Shown here piece by piece: positions 1 to 11,210 of a stretch of DNA of 64,000 bases. The DNA lies in the NCBI GenBank assembly GCA_001414485.1, contig LLEY01000199.1:1-64000 (forward strand), given 5' to 3'. Each line of letters starts with the position of its first letter. The first letter of the stretch is position 1. Source of the stretch: Calycina herbarum. Taxonomy: Eukaryota > Ascomycota > Leotiomycetes > Helotiales > Pezizellaceae. Made by a program: the position numbers and the translations under genes. Under the pieces are notes generated by a model that worked only from the letters and a program-made list of their open reading frames with translations, ran no database searches and was not told the origin of the DNA.

Positions 1-101
1 AGTCCTTTGTACACCGTATGCGTATTCCGCATACGTATATACAAAGAGTCCTTTGTACACCGCATGCGTATTCCGCATACGTATATACAAAGAGTCCTTT
101 A
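1..101. repeat. 46-bp tandem repeat with internal palindrome
   Basis: Units start at 1, 47 and 93, the third one partial. Each contains the near-palindrome GTATGCG-TATTC-CGCATAC inside outer arms CTTTGTA and TACAAAG, so each unit could fold into a hairpin of about 40 nt. The first two units differ by about one base (CGTATGCG versus CGCATGCG). The repeat touches the window edge, so its true copy number is unknown. Confidence 0.85.
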
Positions 102-122
102 TACACATGTGTATATAACTAG

Positions 123-200
123 GTCCTAGGACGTCTACCTAGGACACATACACATACACACACACACATACACACACACATACACACACACATATATACA
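123..200. repeat. Palindrome followed by CA-rich microsatellite
   Basis: The inverted repeat GTCCTAGG ... CCTAGGAC (123-145, 7-nt spacer) is followed by a run of ACACAC/ATACACAC dinucleotide repeats to about position 200. This is simple-sequence DNA at the edge of the AT-rich retroelement remains. No gene is visible. Confidence 0.8.
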
Positions 201-879
201 CATAATTTATACCCTTGACTTCTGCCTTCTGCCCTCTTACGTGACCATTTTAACAAACTTACTATATCTATATACTAGTCTTATCTAAAATATTATATAT
301 TCTCTATATATCCCCTACTTTAGAGTAGCTAGGTTTTTCAACTAGTTAATGTTTTCGTTCTAGTTCTTTTTCCTTAATAGTTTTCTATCTAGTAATTAGA
401 CTAACTAAAGTTATTATTTTAGGGTTATTACTTATAACTATATATATTATTAAGATAGTTAGATTAACCCCTTATATTATATAAGGACTCTAGAAGTCTA
501 GTTTCTAGTTATTAATATATACCTATTAATTTCCTTATTTAAAGGTTCTAAGAAAAGCCTAAGTTTCTCTAACTTTAAGGTCTTTATTCTTTCTTTTACT
601 CTCTAAACTAGAAGATAAATCCGATGTCTCTAAAAAGCTAGTTAATAGTAATAATTCGTATTCCACTTAAAGAGGTTGCTTAGATTCTATTACTAATTAT
701 ATATTATAATATTCTTTAAGAAGTAGGTCTCTATTATTATTAGTATCTTAAATACTACTAATTCCTTTATTATTTTTAATCTAAGTTCTATATCCTTATA
801 CTTTGAGCTTCTTATCTATAAGTTTAATATAATCAGTTAAAGCTACCTATTATTAAATAGTAGTATTAATTTGTTTCTT

Positions 880-1833
880 TCTCTTAAAGTCTTTCTTCTT
901 ACTATACTTATTTACTCTATAACCTAGAAGGCTATAACTATAATATAAGTTCTACTTACGTCAACGATTTCACTTCTTCTAAGAAAGTCCTCCTTTCTTT
1001 AAAAAGGGTTTCTTCTATATAGCGTTTACCTCCTTACTATGTTTACTAGCGTAAGAGTGTTTCTACTTTCCTAACCCTTTACTCTTTTCCCCGTACCTAG
1101 GGTTACTCTTTCCAAATTCGTATAGGCGGTTATCTAGCTAAACAACCTCTTTAATTATATCTATAATAGTTAAGAATTATATATTCTATTTAGCTATTTC
1201 CTTATAGATATATATCTTTAATCCTTTATAGAAGAGTTCTATAAGAGCGATAGTATCCTATTCTAACTTTATCCTATAATATTAGAATTTATTAGCATAA
1301 TCTATTACTAATCCGGTCTAGTATAATTCTAAAAGCTTTTATATAGCTGTTTAAATCGTATCGAAGTCTCTAAAGACTTTTCTAATAGTTACCTTAAATC
1401 CCTTCTAAGATTTAAATATAATCTTAGTTAATTCTATCTTTCTATCTTTATCCTTATTCTTAAAGAAGTCTTCTAAGTATAGCTAAGCCTATTCTAATAC
1501 TAATCCCCTAAAGTAGGAGATAGCAAAGATAGTTTATAAATTATAATTGCCTTTAAACTTGTTAGAGTTAAAGTTAAAGTAGATGTCTATCTAGAGAAGG
1601 AACGAGTCGAGTTCCTTTTACTTCCTATAATACGTATCTAGCATCTTAACTTTAATAGATTCAAGTACTTTAACCTTGTAAGGCTTAGAGGCGTTCAGTA
1701 TGTTAATATTGTCGTCGTTTCTAGTTGACTATATACTAGTAGGTGTCCTTCCGGTTACACTTCTAGATGTACCTACGACGTTAACTTAACTAGTATTCGG
1801 GCTAGTTACTACGGCAAGGGTTGCTAGGGCCAT
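880..1833 (-). mobile_element. RIP-degraded Ty3/gypsy-type gag remnant
   Basis: Read on the minus strand from ATG at 1833 the sequence gives MALATLAVVTSP and then, with several TAA/TAG stops, gag-like text including KPYKVKVLESIKVKMLDTYY and a downstream stretch resembling a fungal retrotransposon capsid. Near 905-955 a degenerate CCHC zinc knuckle can be read (L-Y-Y-S-Y-S-L-L-G-Y-R-V-N pattern, with Cys/His codons turned to Tyr). Cys-to-Tyr and His-to-Tyr changes and CAA/CAG-to-stop changes are what C-to-T and G-to-A RIP mutation produces. No pol region could be followed to the left. The element is dead. The family call rests on the capsid-like motif order and the knuckle, not on a search. 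Confidence 0.6.
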
Positions 1834-3147
1834 GGCGACTGAACTTCTAAGCAGGTGCTTAAAGTATAATAAAACTTAAACAAACTAAACAAAGATAACT
1901 AAGTCTCGAAGGTTAGTATACAGGTAAGAAGTATAGATACACCAGGTTGTTTACTTAGAAGTGAACTCGTTACTTATATCAAAGATATTAAATAAGATAA
2001 TAAGATTAATAACTAAAGTTAAGCACGAAGCTCCAATCTAATAGTAGACGTGCCAGTCCTATATAGAACCTCTCGTGCTACCTAGATCCCTATACAAGCC
2101 TAGATCTATAGATCCCTCTAGATCCCCTAAGGGATCTGAGGGAATCTATTACATAACTACCAACGGTTATCTAATAGTAAGATCCTAAAATACCTAAATA
2201 CCTTTATATTACTAATTTCCTCCTATACTACCTTCCGTTTTCTAGATATCGTGCCTTATCCTGTCAGAGCGCCGTCTGAACTACTTACCACGTATAACGT
2301 GATTCGTGATATTATTATAGCTTTCGTCATAGTAAGTATAAGCTGTAAGGAGCTGAAGTCTTACTATAGCTCTCGTTATACCTTTCGTTATAGATCTACT
2401 TATCTACCGAGGTGATTACTAAGGTGGTTCCTAAGATCACGTGAAGTTACGTAAAGTTATACTTCGTACAAAGGTACGTGAAGTCACGTTTCGTACGAAG
2501 GTTAGTAGACCGAGTACTCTTCAGATGTAAACCGTTATACGTAAGTAGAGAATTAATATATCTAGTATTACTAAATATAATTATAAGAAGTTAGTATATA
2601 AACTCCCGGGTTTAAAAGTATATAATTAGAAAGAGTTTAAGAGTAACTTAAGGTAGTAGATAAGATGGTTAGTCTAGGTATATCCTTTATACTAGAAAAA
2701 GATCTGAGATTTATTCCTATTTAAATTCAGGATAAGGCGGGGAGTAGCTATCTTATATACCCGCTCCGGCTCTTCAAACTTGTGCCGTTTCTACTCTATG
2801 CTCCTTTACTATGAATGTTAGACCTGAACATCTGTCTTACTATAGTTCTAGGCTTAGAGTGGTATTATGTTCCCCTTGACTATTAGAGAGTTTGTAATTA
2901 AATAGGTCAACTTACCGTACTTTCCGTTAGTGATATTAGTACATTGGCTCTATCAACTTCCTAGATCTTCTTATATAAAACATCTATTACATAAAGTACG
3001 CAAAGGAGGCCATTTTCACTTCGCTTGTAACCAAGTGTAAGATTAGTTAGGATGATAGAGGCAGGACAATTCAATACTTTGAAAGCAATATAAAAAGCGA
3101 ACTAAATCGACAGTCTATTTGAAGCGTCTTCTTCAGGAAAGGGCGGT
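1834..3147. other. Non-coding AT-rich flank, probable LTR/leader remains
   Basis: No open frame of note. The segment lies upstream of the minus-strand gag start, where a 5' LTR and leader would be expected, but no clean LTR pair or primer-binding site can be delimited. It contains short local repeats around 2430-2500 (CACGTGAAGT/TACGTGAAGTCACG motifs). From about 2700 the base composition becomes less AT-rich, marking the edge of the RIP-affected DNA. Confidence 0.5.
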
Positions 3148-6100
3148 TTAGGAACCCACGCTGATCTGCTTAAGTCTTTTGGAAACACGAGTCGGCCCAG
3201 GAGCTTCGTTCTGGGCCTCATCTACCCTCTTACGTTTCTTCAACAGAGAAGTTGGTTGAAGGATGTCGTTCTTCAGGAACGTCTGACAATCCCCAAGCAC
3301 CTCCACGATCACGCGGTCTAGATCCACCTCGTCACTCCAACCCCCAACAGGCAACCCAGTCATTCGCCGCTTCACGTTTCATATTACCATCAAGCCACAG
3401 CTCCATCCATCGTCCTGCTGTGGGCAGGGCTAACCTCTAGGTTAGCGCTTGGTAACATACATCAACTTATTCACTCACCGCCTCAACATATCCGAAATTT
3501 AAGTACTTGAATTCCTCCTATCCCGAATTAGTACCGCCTTTAAAATGTTATCGGTTCCACTTACCTCTATCTAACGTCTTGTTGGGGTTGGCTTTGTTTT
3601 GCGGCGGACAGTTGCATAGCTTGCCATTGAATCGTAGTGGTATATCATCTTCGCCTGTTCATTAATCTCGAGCAGTGTAAAGTGGTTTGTGTTTAGATGC
3701 AACGGGCAAAAGTAAACCAGTTGGCCTTCGAGACTACTCTCATTTTCGCGCCTATAGGTGTCGATCTCTGATCTCCATCGACGGAAGGGGTTCTGCAGAG
3801 GTGTGATCTTGCCCTCCGCATCATTCTTATGGAGTTGGATACTATGACCGATCTTTACAGACATAGGCCTGTCGGTCATCTCCAAAATAGCTGTAATATA
3901 ATATCCCAGCCATAAAGCCATTTTTTGGAGCGGAGCCTGTCGAATATGCCACATGAAAGTTCGACAGTACCATTTACCATCATAGCATCGTCATCGCTGA
4001 GCGTCTTCTTAGATAGAACCTGGCTGATGCGTTCGACGAGTTGGTTGATAACAGTATCCAAATAACCTTGCGGTACTGGTTCCTGTTGTTCGAGCATGTT
4101 ATATTAGTCTATGTGTACAGCACCTAAACTAGGAACTTGCTTACCCTCTCTTGTCCATACTTAGCGCGCAAGCTCGAAACTTCCTCCGACGTTGTGACAG
4201 CATGTAATTCAAGCAAGTCAAAGAAGCGGGAAAGGTCGGGCTAACCTGTCTTGACCAGTAGCTCTACCTGTTCGTCGAGGATGGAGAGTAATTCCATTTT
4301 TTGTGGATCTGCCTGAAATAGTGCGACGACTTTGTCGATTTCTCTTTTACTCGATTTCACATAGCTCCTAGACAAGTTCAGGGTCAGTAATTGTCAGGGG
4401 AAAAAATGCACCACGGGATATACCATATATCTTGGTCGAAGAGAATTCCTAGATGCGTCACCTGAACCAAATCTCGTAATGTTCGCCCCCTATGAAAAAG
4501 TGTGGTGAGCTTCTTCCTCCTCGCAGCCAAGATGCTCTTCTGAATGTCGGCCGAGTTTCGAGACGGAGAGCGATCCTCACTGTCCTTTGAAGTGAGTTCC
4601 TCGGGGCTCCTAATGGAAGTACTATCCTGCGGCTCCTTGAGATACTCATCAAGAACTATAGTGGCTAGTCGTTTTCTGAGTGCTCCACGTTTCGTACGAG
4701 GTGGGTGTCTTTCAGCCTTTGCAAGCTCGTTTTCATACCACTCTGAAGCGCCCATCATCTCGATCATATGCAGAATAGTTACCTTTTTAGAGCGGGCCTG
4801 GCTAGCTTCGAGCATGTTCAGCCACATGGATGCTGACAAAGATTTCGAGCAGCTCGTGATCCGTATAGATTCTCCTCCATCCACTTCAGTAGGAGCAACC
4901 GGAATTATATCAAGACTCGATCGAATCATACTAAGGATTTCGCAATAAACCTCGGACGTGGCTTCTTAACCGCTGGTCATAGCATGCATAGTCTGGATTG
5001 TTTTGGCGACCATATCAGTTAATGTAGGCAACTCTCTGAGGGGAGAAGAGGGTAGAATGGTTTAGCAATTTTGGATTCGAAGAAACTGTTCCCCATTGAC
5101 TTGCTGTGCTTGTATTGGAGCCGTATTGGATAACTTTGTCTGTTGATACCCTGTGTAGGATAAAGGCGACGTAATTCCGTCTAGCAAGGTTATGGCTGCT
5201 TGCTCTGGTGAAGACGTGGCTCGGCCATTTTCGGTTAGAGGTGATAGATAACCTCCGTTCACTGTGGGTGTGAATATGGTCGTGTTTGGTGTGATAGTCT
5301 GATCATCAGAGAAAGGCGATTGTAACTGTTGGCCAGTTTGTTGTACAGGGGTCGATGGTGTAGGAGCGAATAGAGTTGTCTCATATGGTTCTGGACTAGG
5401 CGGTGAGGTGGCTGATGAATGTTGAGCGTCGGATGCTTTTTCATCGATCTCTGGCAAGGTAGTCCCTCTCTGTTCGGTCTCGCTTGGCAAAGAAGTTAGA
5501 CATGTAGTTTGACTGTTTTCGGTCACGTCGTCGATGGCCACTGACAGTTGTCCCTGAGCTTCATTCCTAATGGCGTTATCGCTGCTGTACATAGGCTTCG
5601 GTAGATTCTGGGCTACTTCAGTGCATGTGGTGTGGCCATCAGTAGTAGGTTGGTCTTGTACTCCTTCCTGAGGAACGTTCTCTTTCTCAACAATAGTTTC
5701 CGGAATATATTCTTTGCTTCTCTGGAGAGACTGAACTTTCGGGGAAGGTTGAGTTTCCTGAATGGATTGACCTTTCTGAATAGGTTGAGCTTCCTCCGTA
5801 GTGAGGTTGTTCTCATTTTGATTGGTTGGCTTGCTGTCCTGATCAGATGGACAGATATCCGAGTCGTCAATCGTGGGCTGATCTTGCACTCTTTCCTGAG
5901 GAACTGTCTCGCCAACAATCTCCGGAATATCTTCCTCGCATTCCTGGAGGGATTGAGTTTTCTGGATGGGTTGAGTTTCCTGGATAGGTCGAGTTTCCTC
6001 CGTAATAAGGCTGTCACTACTTCGATTGACGGACTTTTTGCCATGACCTGGTTGACACGTAAAAGAGTCATCACCGACCAAGGAGTGGTACTTGATAACT

Positions 6101-6602
6101 GCATTTGGATCTTCAGCTTCGTCTTTACCAGTTTCCAGTTGCTTCGTAGGTGGTTTAGGAGGTTGATATGTACGGTCCTGGTGTGTTTGCTTTCTCCTCT
6201 TCGATGGTTGTTTGGAGTTGGTGCTTGACCCACGTTCTTTGGAGACTTGAGCATCAGGTTGGGAATTATTCGCCAAGTGTTCGAGAATTTCCTGTACGAC
6301 ATATTGCGCCACAGACGGTGTTCTCTCGCACAAATCCCGCGCAAAAGTTGAAAACTAGTATCGATGATTAGTTTTCGAAGTCAAATGCATAGTAGCCTTC
6401 TGCTTACCTCTGGCTGCTTAATGTCTTCCAGATCATCCGAAGGCACGGCCAAAACAAACTGTCCAAATAAGTGAACAGGGTTCTTGAATACCTTGTCAGA
6501 CTTGACAATCTCATTTTGAAAAGAATGGGTTGATGAGTATTGGTCTTTCTCAATTTCGAGCGTGGTGTCTAACCAAGAATGATCAAATGATTGGCTGTCC
6601 AT
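3148..6602 (-). pseudogene. Ulp1-like (C48) cysteine protease pseudogene with four in-frame stops
   Basis: Start ATG at 6602 (MDSQSFDHSWLDTTLEIEK). Exon 1 6602-6408, intron 6407-6355, exon 2 6354 to about 5087 (low-complexity linker rich in Thr/Gln/Pro with repeated TQ-P-IQ(K/E)TQ motifs), exon 3 5035-4424 carrying GRTLRDLVQVTHLGILF, exon 4 4367-4145, then a catalytic part. Ulp1-type residues are visible: His in NTNHFTLLEI, Asp in IYHYDSM, then Gln and the nucleophile Cys in QDDGWSCG (Cys codon 3397-3399). Ulp1 enzymes cleave SUMO precursors and conjugates. This copy cannot make a full protein: in-frame stops lie at 4966-4968 (TAA), 4241-4243 (TAG), 3571-3573 (TAG) and 3379-3381 (TGA), with protein-like sequence continuing in frame after each. 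The junction near 4145/4082 also fails to keep frame. All four stops can arise by C-to-T from CAA, CAG or CGA. The gene belongs to a Ulp1-like family that is expanded in some filamentous fungi; real SUMO specificity is unknown. Confidence 0.8.
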
Positions 6603-6700
6603 TATGTATGTTCTGTGAGAAGAAGAGATTGTGCTTGGAGGAAATGGATTGCTGGAAGCTGGCCGCTGGGGAAATGCCACCCTCTTGTATACACTATATC
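6603..6700. promoter_or_regulatory. Divergent promoter between Ulp1-like pseudogene and conserved gene
   Basis: Only 98 bp separate the ATG of the minus-strand Ulp1-like gene (6602) from the conserved ATG of the plus-strand gene (6701), so both genes must share this region or have promoters overlapping the neighbour. No specific factor-binding site is identified. Confidence 0.5.
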
Positions 6701-7306
6701 ATGGAATGGAAATTGACATTAAACAGAAGGATAATAGCAAAGCAGACGGAATATGACCTTGTCGTAGCACCCAGCGACTTCTGGGACGAAGAACTATCCT
6801 CCAAAATTGCGGACATCGTAAAGTCGACGGGTAAGTCTTGCGAGGCTGATGCTACGACAATTGCCATATCTGTCAATGATCGCGCGGAACACGATAGTAC
6901 AAAGCGTTTTATAAAATTGGAGATCGATTGGTCAATCGTAGAGAAACAACTTCAAGCATGGAGCCACCTTCTCCGGATTGGGAAGAAGCTGAGGATCAAC
7001 GTTTCGTTTAACTTTATGGAGAGTAGTAAAGCTGGACTCGCCGAGAGAAACACTCAGCTTGATACGGAACAAATAGTATCTGGAGGACCAGATACCTGGA
7101 GACATGTCTATAATCTTCTGAGATGTCCAGGCCCTCCGTGTGATCTCGGGCCTTATTGCTGGCAAGATCCTGAGAAGAAGAGGCACTATAAACTTCTGGG
7201 CCATCATTTGAGAAACCTCGTCAAGTTCGTGCAGCGAGGTGGTAAGCTGGAGTCACATGACGATGTTCCACAAGACGTCAGGACACAGCTGTATGCAGAA
7301 CAATAA
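6701..7306 (+). CDS. Conserved fungal protein of unknown function, Cys/His-rich C-terminus
   Basis: Intronless, 201 residues from ATG 6701. This start is preferred over the longer open frame from 6530 because the conserved sequence begins MEWKLTLNRRIIAKQTEYDL and the upstream extension overlaps the opposing gene. Visible blocks: TTIAISVNDRAEHDSTKRF (residues about 50-70), WSIVEKQLQAWSHLLRIGKK, then CPGPPCDLGPYCWQDPEKKR followed by HYKL and GHHLRNLV, and a C-terminal SHDDVPQDVRTQLYAEQ. The C-x4-C-x5-C-x8-H spacing could bind a metal, but this is inference. I recognise the block order from uncharacterised proteins that occur in expanded families in Sordariomycetes and Leotiomycetes; no function is known to me. 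The frame has no stop or frameshift, unlike its divergent Ulp1-like partner 98 bp away. Confidence 0.75.
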   Translation: MEWKLTLNRRIIAKQTEYDLVVAPSDFWDEELSSKIADIVKSTGKSCEADATTIAISVNDRAEHDSTKRFIKLEIDWSIVEKQLQAWSHLLRIGKKLRINVSFNFMESSKAGLAERNTQLDTEQIVSGGPDTWRHVYNLLRCPGPPCDLGPYCWQDPEKKRHYKLLGHHLRNLVKFVQRGGKLESHDDVPQDVRTQLYAEQ

Positions 7307-8273
7307 AGTTGTGTCAATAAATCTCAATATTCTCTGGATAAGGGCTCGATAACAATTTGTGGAGTGGCGCAAATCATTGTGTTCTAAAACGAAGTTGAGG
7401 TCGTGAAGGTCTTCCTTGGAAGGGGGGTTCGAGAAATTGATAATGGCCAGGAGGCTAGGCTCTTGCGATAGTGTACTCCACGAAGCTAGCCCGACCTCAT
7501 ACGTTTCGAAACTGTCTTGCTGATATTGTTGTTGTGACCGGAAATCTCATTTCCAGCACGTAGACGAGCCGTAAGGTTGCGAATACCACTCGAAAGCGAG
7601 ACCGAGCCGAGCTGGCCTATCAAATTTCGCTGACGTGAGGATTGAGATCTGACTGCATGCTTGGCGCTAAGCTTTTCCGGTAGGTTTCGCGACAACATCT
7701 AGCTTTCCTTGATCAAGCTCTATATCGGAGGACTAACGTCACCATATCGAAACTAGTCATGATAGGCACGGTTGACTGAAGTGCCAGGACCATTTCGTAT
7801 CTCAAGTTGCTCAAATTTAGCTTACGTCGTTATGTGAAGGTTTTGAGATGATCATTCGGAAGGAGGATGCAATGTTCTGGTCAATGCGCATAACTTAATC
7901 CGAATTCGACCAGAATGATGCATGGTAAGCGTTTCTGCATTAGCGCATAAGCATAAAGGATAAGCATAAGCATAAAACACACGATTTTATAAGCCTCAAT
8001 ATCAGAACTAATACATTCAGCACTGCTAAGACTCGAAATTCGACAAGTCCTCTTTCATGATTACATCGAAATCTTGTCCGAGCCTTTCTTCATTAGACTT
8101 GGCCCATAGAACCAAAAGATTACAACCGCAATTCAATTAGACCTAACTTACGTTCAATAGCAGACATGCAAGGTCAGCATCACGTGCAAGCTTCAACTCT
8201 TCCATATGTTCAATTTTTCTCTATTGCCTTACTGTTTTTTCCTCTTTACAAAGATCGAAAATTAGAGACAAAA
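7307..8273. other. Intergenic region, no gene seen
   Basis: No convincing coding sequence. A short minus-strand open frame at 7486-7698 has no recognisable motif. Around 7940-7980 there is a small run of GCATAA/GGATAA repeats. The right part is the promoter and leader of the dehydrogenase gene. Confidence 0.5.
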
Positions 8274-9458
8274 ATGACACCAACCGTCGTCCTAATCACC
8301 GGCGCCAATAGAGGAATTGGCAAGGGCCTTCTTGAACTCTACCTCCTCAAACCAAACCATCTTATTATCGCTGCGAACCGCGACCCTGAGCACGCTACAT
8401 CCAAGGCGCTTGCTACACTACCAACGGCGGATGGCACGTGTTTATTGGTGGTCAAGATTGATGCTACGGTACGTATAGCAGGCTCAATTTTTAAGCTCTC
8501 TGTCCGCAATGCCATTGAGTGCGTCTCTATTCTTTTTGTCTTGGAGTCAGAGATACTTTGGTTCCGCATGCGAGATGAGATGATGGAGCTACTTAATACT
8601 TCTGTGGGAGAAAGTGTTGCGCGCAAATGTCTATAATTTCACCTTTTTGACTGGATGATAGGTCCCAACCGACGCTGCAGCTGCAGTCAAGCTTCTCGCC
8701 TTAGAAGGCATCGATTATATCGATATTGTCGTCGCCAATGCTGGCGTAGCATATATATATCCAAAAGTTTCGGATGTCAAAACCGAGGATATGCAGCGCC
8801 ATATTGTGCCGAATGTGTATGGAAACGTTTGGCTTTATCAGGCAGTGCTGCCGTTGTTGAAGAAAGGCAAGAAGAAGATGTGGATTAGTATTGGATCTAG
8901 TGCAGCGTACCTTACGGTTGGTGATTCCTGTTTCCCAAATCATTGGCCTTGGCTGACAGTTGTGTAGTGAGTAACCTCAGCTGTAGAATCTTTAGGGTTC
9001 AGAGCTTCTAAAGATGCCTCTTCATTAAACTCTATCGGAAGTGAACTTATGTTGATTCACACGTCGAATCTGGCAATATTCTGTCGATACGCAGACTAAC
9101 GATTTGCGTTTTAGAAACATGATTCCTTTCCAAAATGCAGCATATGCACCAACTAAGCTTGTGCTTCATTGGCTTACCAAGGCTATGCACTTGGAAGAGC
9201 CCGAGCTTACCGCATTTCCGATTGACCCAGGATGGGTCCAGACTGACCTTGGTATTTGTGCCTCTAAATCCCCTTCAACTGGAAGTACTACTAACTTCAC
9301 ATATAGGCAATCGCGCCGCGCATAGCTTTAACATTGAAAAGGCCGCTCTCAGCCTCGAGGAAAGTGTCACCGGCATAGTCAAAGTCATCGATGTAGCAAG
9401 TAGAGACAGCCATGGTGGCAAGTTGTGGGAATACAATGGAGGAGAGGTCCCATGGTAG
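8274..9458 (+). CDS. Short-chain dehydrogenase/reductase (SDR)
   Basis: NAD(P)-dependent oxidoreductase of the classical SDR type, about 252 residues. ATG 8274 gives MTPTVVLITGANRGIGKG, the Rossmann TGxxxGIG nucleotide-binding motif. Exon 1 8274-8468, intron 8469-8661, exon 2 8662-8916 (VVANAGVA, then SIGSSAAY with the catalytic Ser), intron about 8917-9094, exon 3 9095-9251 (NAAYAPTK, catalytic YxxxK; then FPIDPGWVQTDLG), intron 9252-9306, exon 4 9307-9458 ending GGKLWEYNGGEVPW. The exon sum is in frame. The second intron is uncertain: the best phase-consistent donor is an unusual GTTGGT. The substrate is unknown; the motif pattern resembles the NorA/ketoreductase-like SDRs of fungal secondary metabolism, but no biosynthetic cluster surrounds it. 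Confidence 0.8.
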
Positions 9459-10154
9459 ATTGGCCCAGTAACTTTCCTGATGGCGCTGCTATTTTGCTAC
9501 GATAGAGACTGCGCTCTTCGCGGATTTGGTAGTCATTCGGAATTTTGTTGTCATTTATCTCGTCACTAAATCAGTAGCTTTGCAAACTACTCATTCGTGA
9601 AAGAAGTTGATTTTGTTCTGACATTAGCTGCGTTCAACCGTAAAGCCAACCAGACTTTGGGTGTATCTTCTGTGCAATGAGAAACCTTTTTAGAGTCCAT
9701 GACATTTCTGGCGCGCGCTGGAGAGACAAACCCGGGATGTATTGCTCAATTGTGAAGATTACGTCTCCCATTTTGACCAGCGATTGCAGGATGCATCATT
9801 CAATATTGTTGTGTTCGGAATCCGATTGCATCTAGTCGCTGTGCCACAGGAATATGACAGATATCATGTGAATCTTTGGCTGTTTTGTTTACGACAACTG
9901 TTGTGTTATAGTTGAGGAAGCGTGGGGTAATCTTGCATGTTGAAGTGTTGGTGTCCTCGGCGCCGTAAAAGCGATTATCCGGCGGGGTCCATCTTCGGTT
10001 GCCGCATTACTAATGTGATTAGGGTAAACAACATCCAATTGCTGTACCTGAAACCTCAAAGTAATCTCCGTCTAGAACCTCTCACTTTTGTTACCCAAAC
10101 CAGCTGCTACAAGTCAAGTCAAGCATCAGCAATTTCAGACCAAGACCCAACGTG
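9459..10154. other. Intergenic region, leader of bZIP/ankyrin gene
   Basis: No gene recognised. The open frame at 9937-10155 lies in the probable 5' untranslated leader of the next gene and has no motif. Confidence 0.5.
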
Positions 10155-11210
10155 ATGAACCTCAACATCCAGCTTCCAGCCGACGCGATCGAACGTCGTC
10201 GCCTGCAAAACCGAATTGCCCAGCGAAAATTCCGCCGTAAATCTGCTCTCCCCTAACGAGTTTAACATCACATTCTTACAAGGTTTATAGAAAAAAGACA
10301 GTATAAATCTGTTGATGCTGCGTCAATCGAGAATCCGCCCAGCATTGTTAGCATGCCCGCGCCAGAAAATCAGCAAGGCATCACCACCACCGATACTCCA
10401 AGTTCCATGGTATCGGATTTCTTTTCATCTACGGAGATCTTTACCTCCTTGAATAATCCCCCTCATCAGCACAATGATAGTCCCCGTCTCGAGGAGGGTT
10501 ATTTCGGAGAATGGGGTATTGCTGCCATAGATAGCATGCTCCCTAGCAACAACATCTCATTCTCAACAGCTGATGCCTCAACTTTTCACTTGAATATGGC
10601 TCCTCAAGACATTCCCCCGTTCACGCCAATCATTTCCACCTCCCTTGGTCCACATTCTAGTAACAATATTGCTCCCCGTCGTCCACCCATCTCACCACAG
10701 CCCGCTGAGCTTGCCCACAATCTCCTCGGATCTACCCATGACAAAGGTTGGCTAAGCACCATACACATCGCCGCGCGCACAGGCAACGACCTCATCCTCA
10801 ACATTCTTATCCAGCAAAATACCGACCTGAATGAGAAAGACAGCAATGGCCGCACCCCGCTCATTTACGCCGTAATCGAAGACCATCAGACCATCGTCAC
10901 CTCACTACTAGCCCATGGAGCGCGCATAAACGAGATCGATTGCGATGACCGATCTGCGCTGCATTGGGCTGTGTTGCATTGTAGAGAAGATATACTCAAA
11001 ATTCTCCTCGAGCATAAACAGGAGCAGGAGCTTGATGTTGATGCGTGTGATTTTAGCGGTTGGACACCGATGCATATGGCTGTCCATGCGAACTTTGAGT
11101 TGGGTGTCAAGATGCTTTTGGATTGCGGGGCGAATATTAATATCAAGGCGCGCAGCTGCCCTTATGCTGAGAAGTTGATTCCAGGTTTACTAACGAGGAA
11201 ACCTGCCTAG
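10155..11210 (+). CDS. bZIP-like basic region plus ankyrin-repeat protein
   Basis: Exon 1 10155-10236 encodes MNLNIQLPADAIERRRLQNR followed by IAQRKFR, which is the fungal bZIP basic-region signature N-x7-R (R-R-R-L-Q-N-R-I-A-Q-R-K-F-R). Intron 10237-10290 interrupts the basic region; exon 2 10291-11210 continues QKRQYKSVD in phase. About 334 residues in all. After a Ser/Pro-rich linker come about four ankyrin repeats (TIHIAARTGNDLILNILIQQ; GRTPLIYAVIEDHQTIVTSL; RSALHWAVLHCREDILKILL; GWTPMHMAVHANFELGVKML). No heptad leucine zipper follows the basic region, so dimerisation, if any, would have to use the ankyrin part. Fungal proteins with a bZIP-type basic region and ankyrin repeats exist and are usually annotated as transcription regulators; the target is unknown. 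Confidence 0.75.

Noticed and set aside
1..101. Telomeric or subtelomeric repeat
   Set aside because: The 46-bp palindromic unit has no TTAGGG-type sequence and only two full copies are seen.
5613..6344. Long alternative frames, on both strands, in the linker exon of the Ulp1-like gene
   Set aside because: They arise from the repetitive Thr/Gln-rich linker. Only the frame joined in phase to exon 1 (FSTFARDLCERTPSV) fits the splice signals.
6530..6700. 57-codon upstream extension of the conserved plus-strand gene
   Set aside because: It overlaps the first exon of the divergent Ulp1-like gene and lies before the conserved start MEWKLTLN.
7486..7698. 70-codon minus-strand open frame
   Set aside because: No recognisable motif and no promoter or splice context; likely chance.
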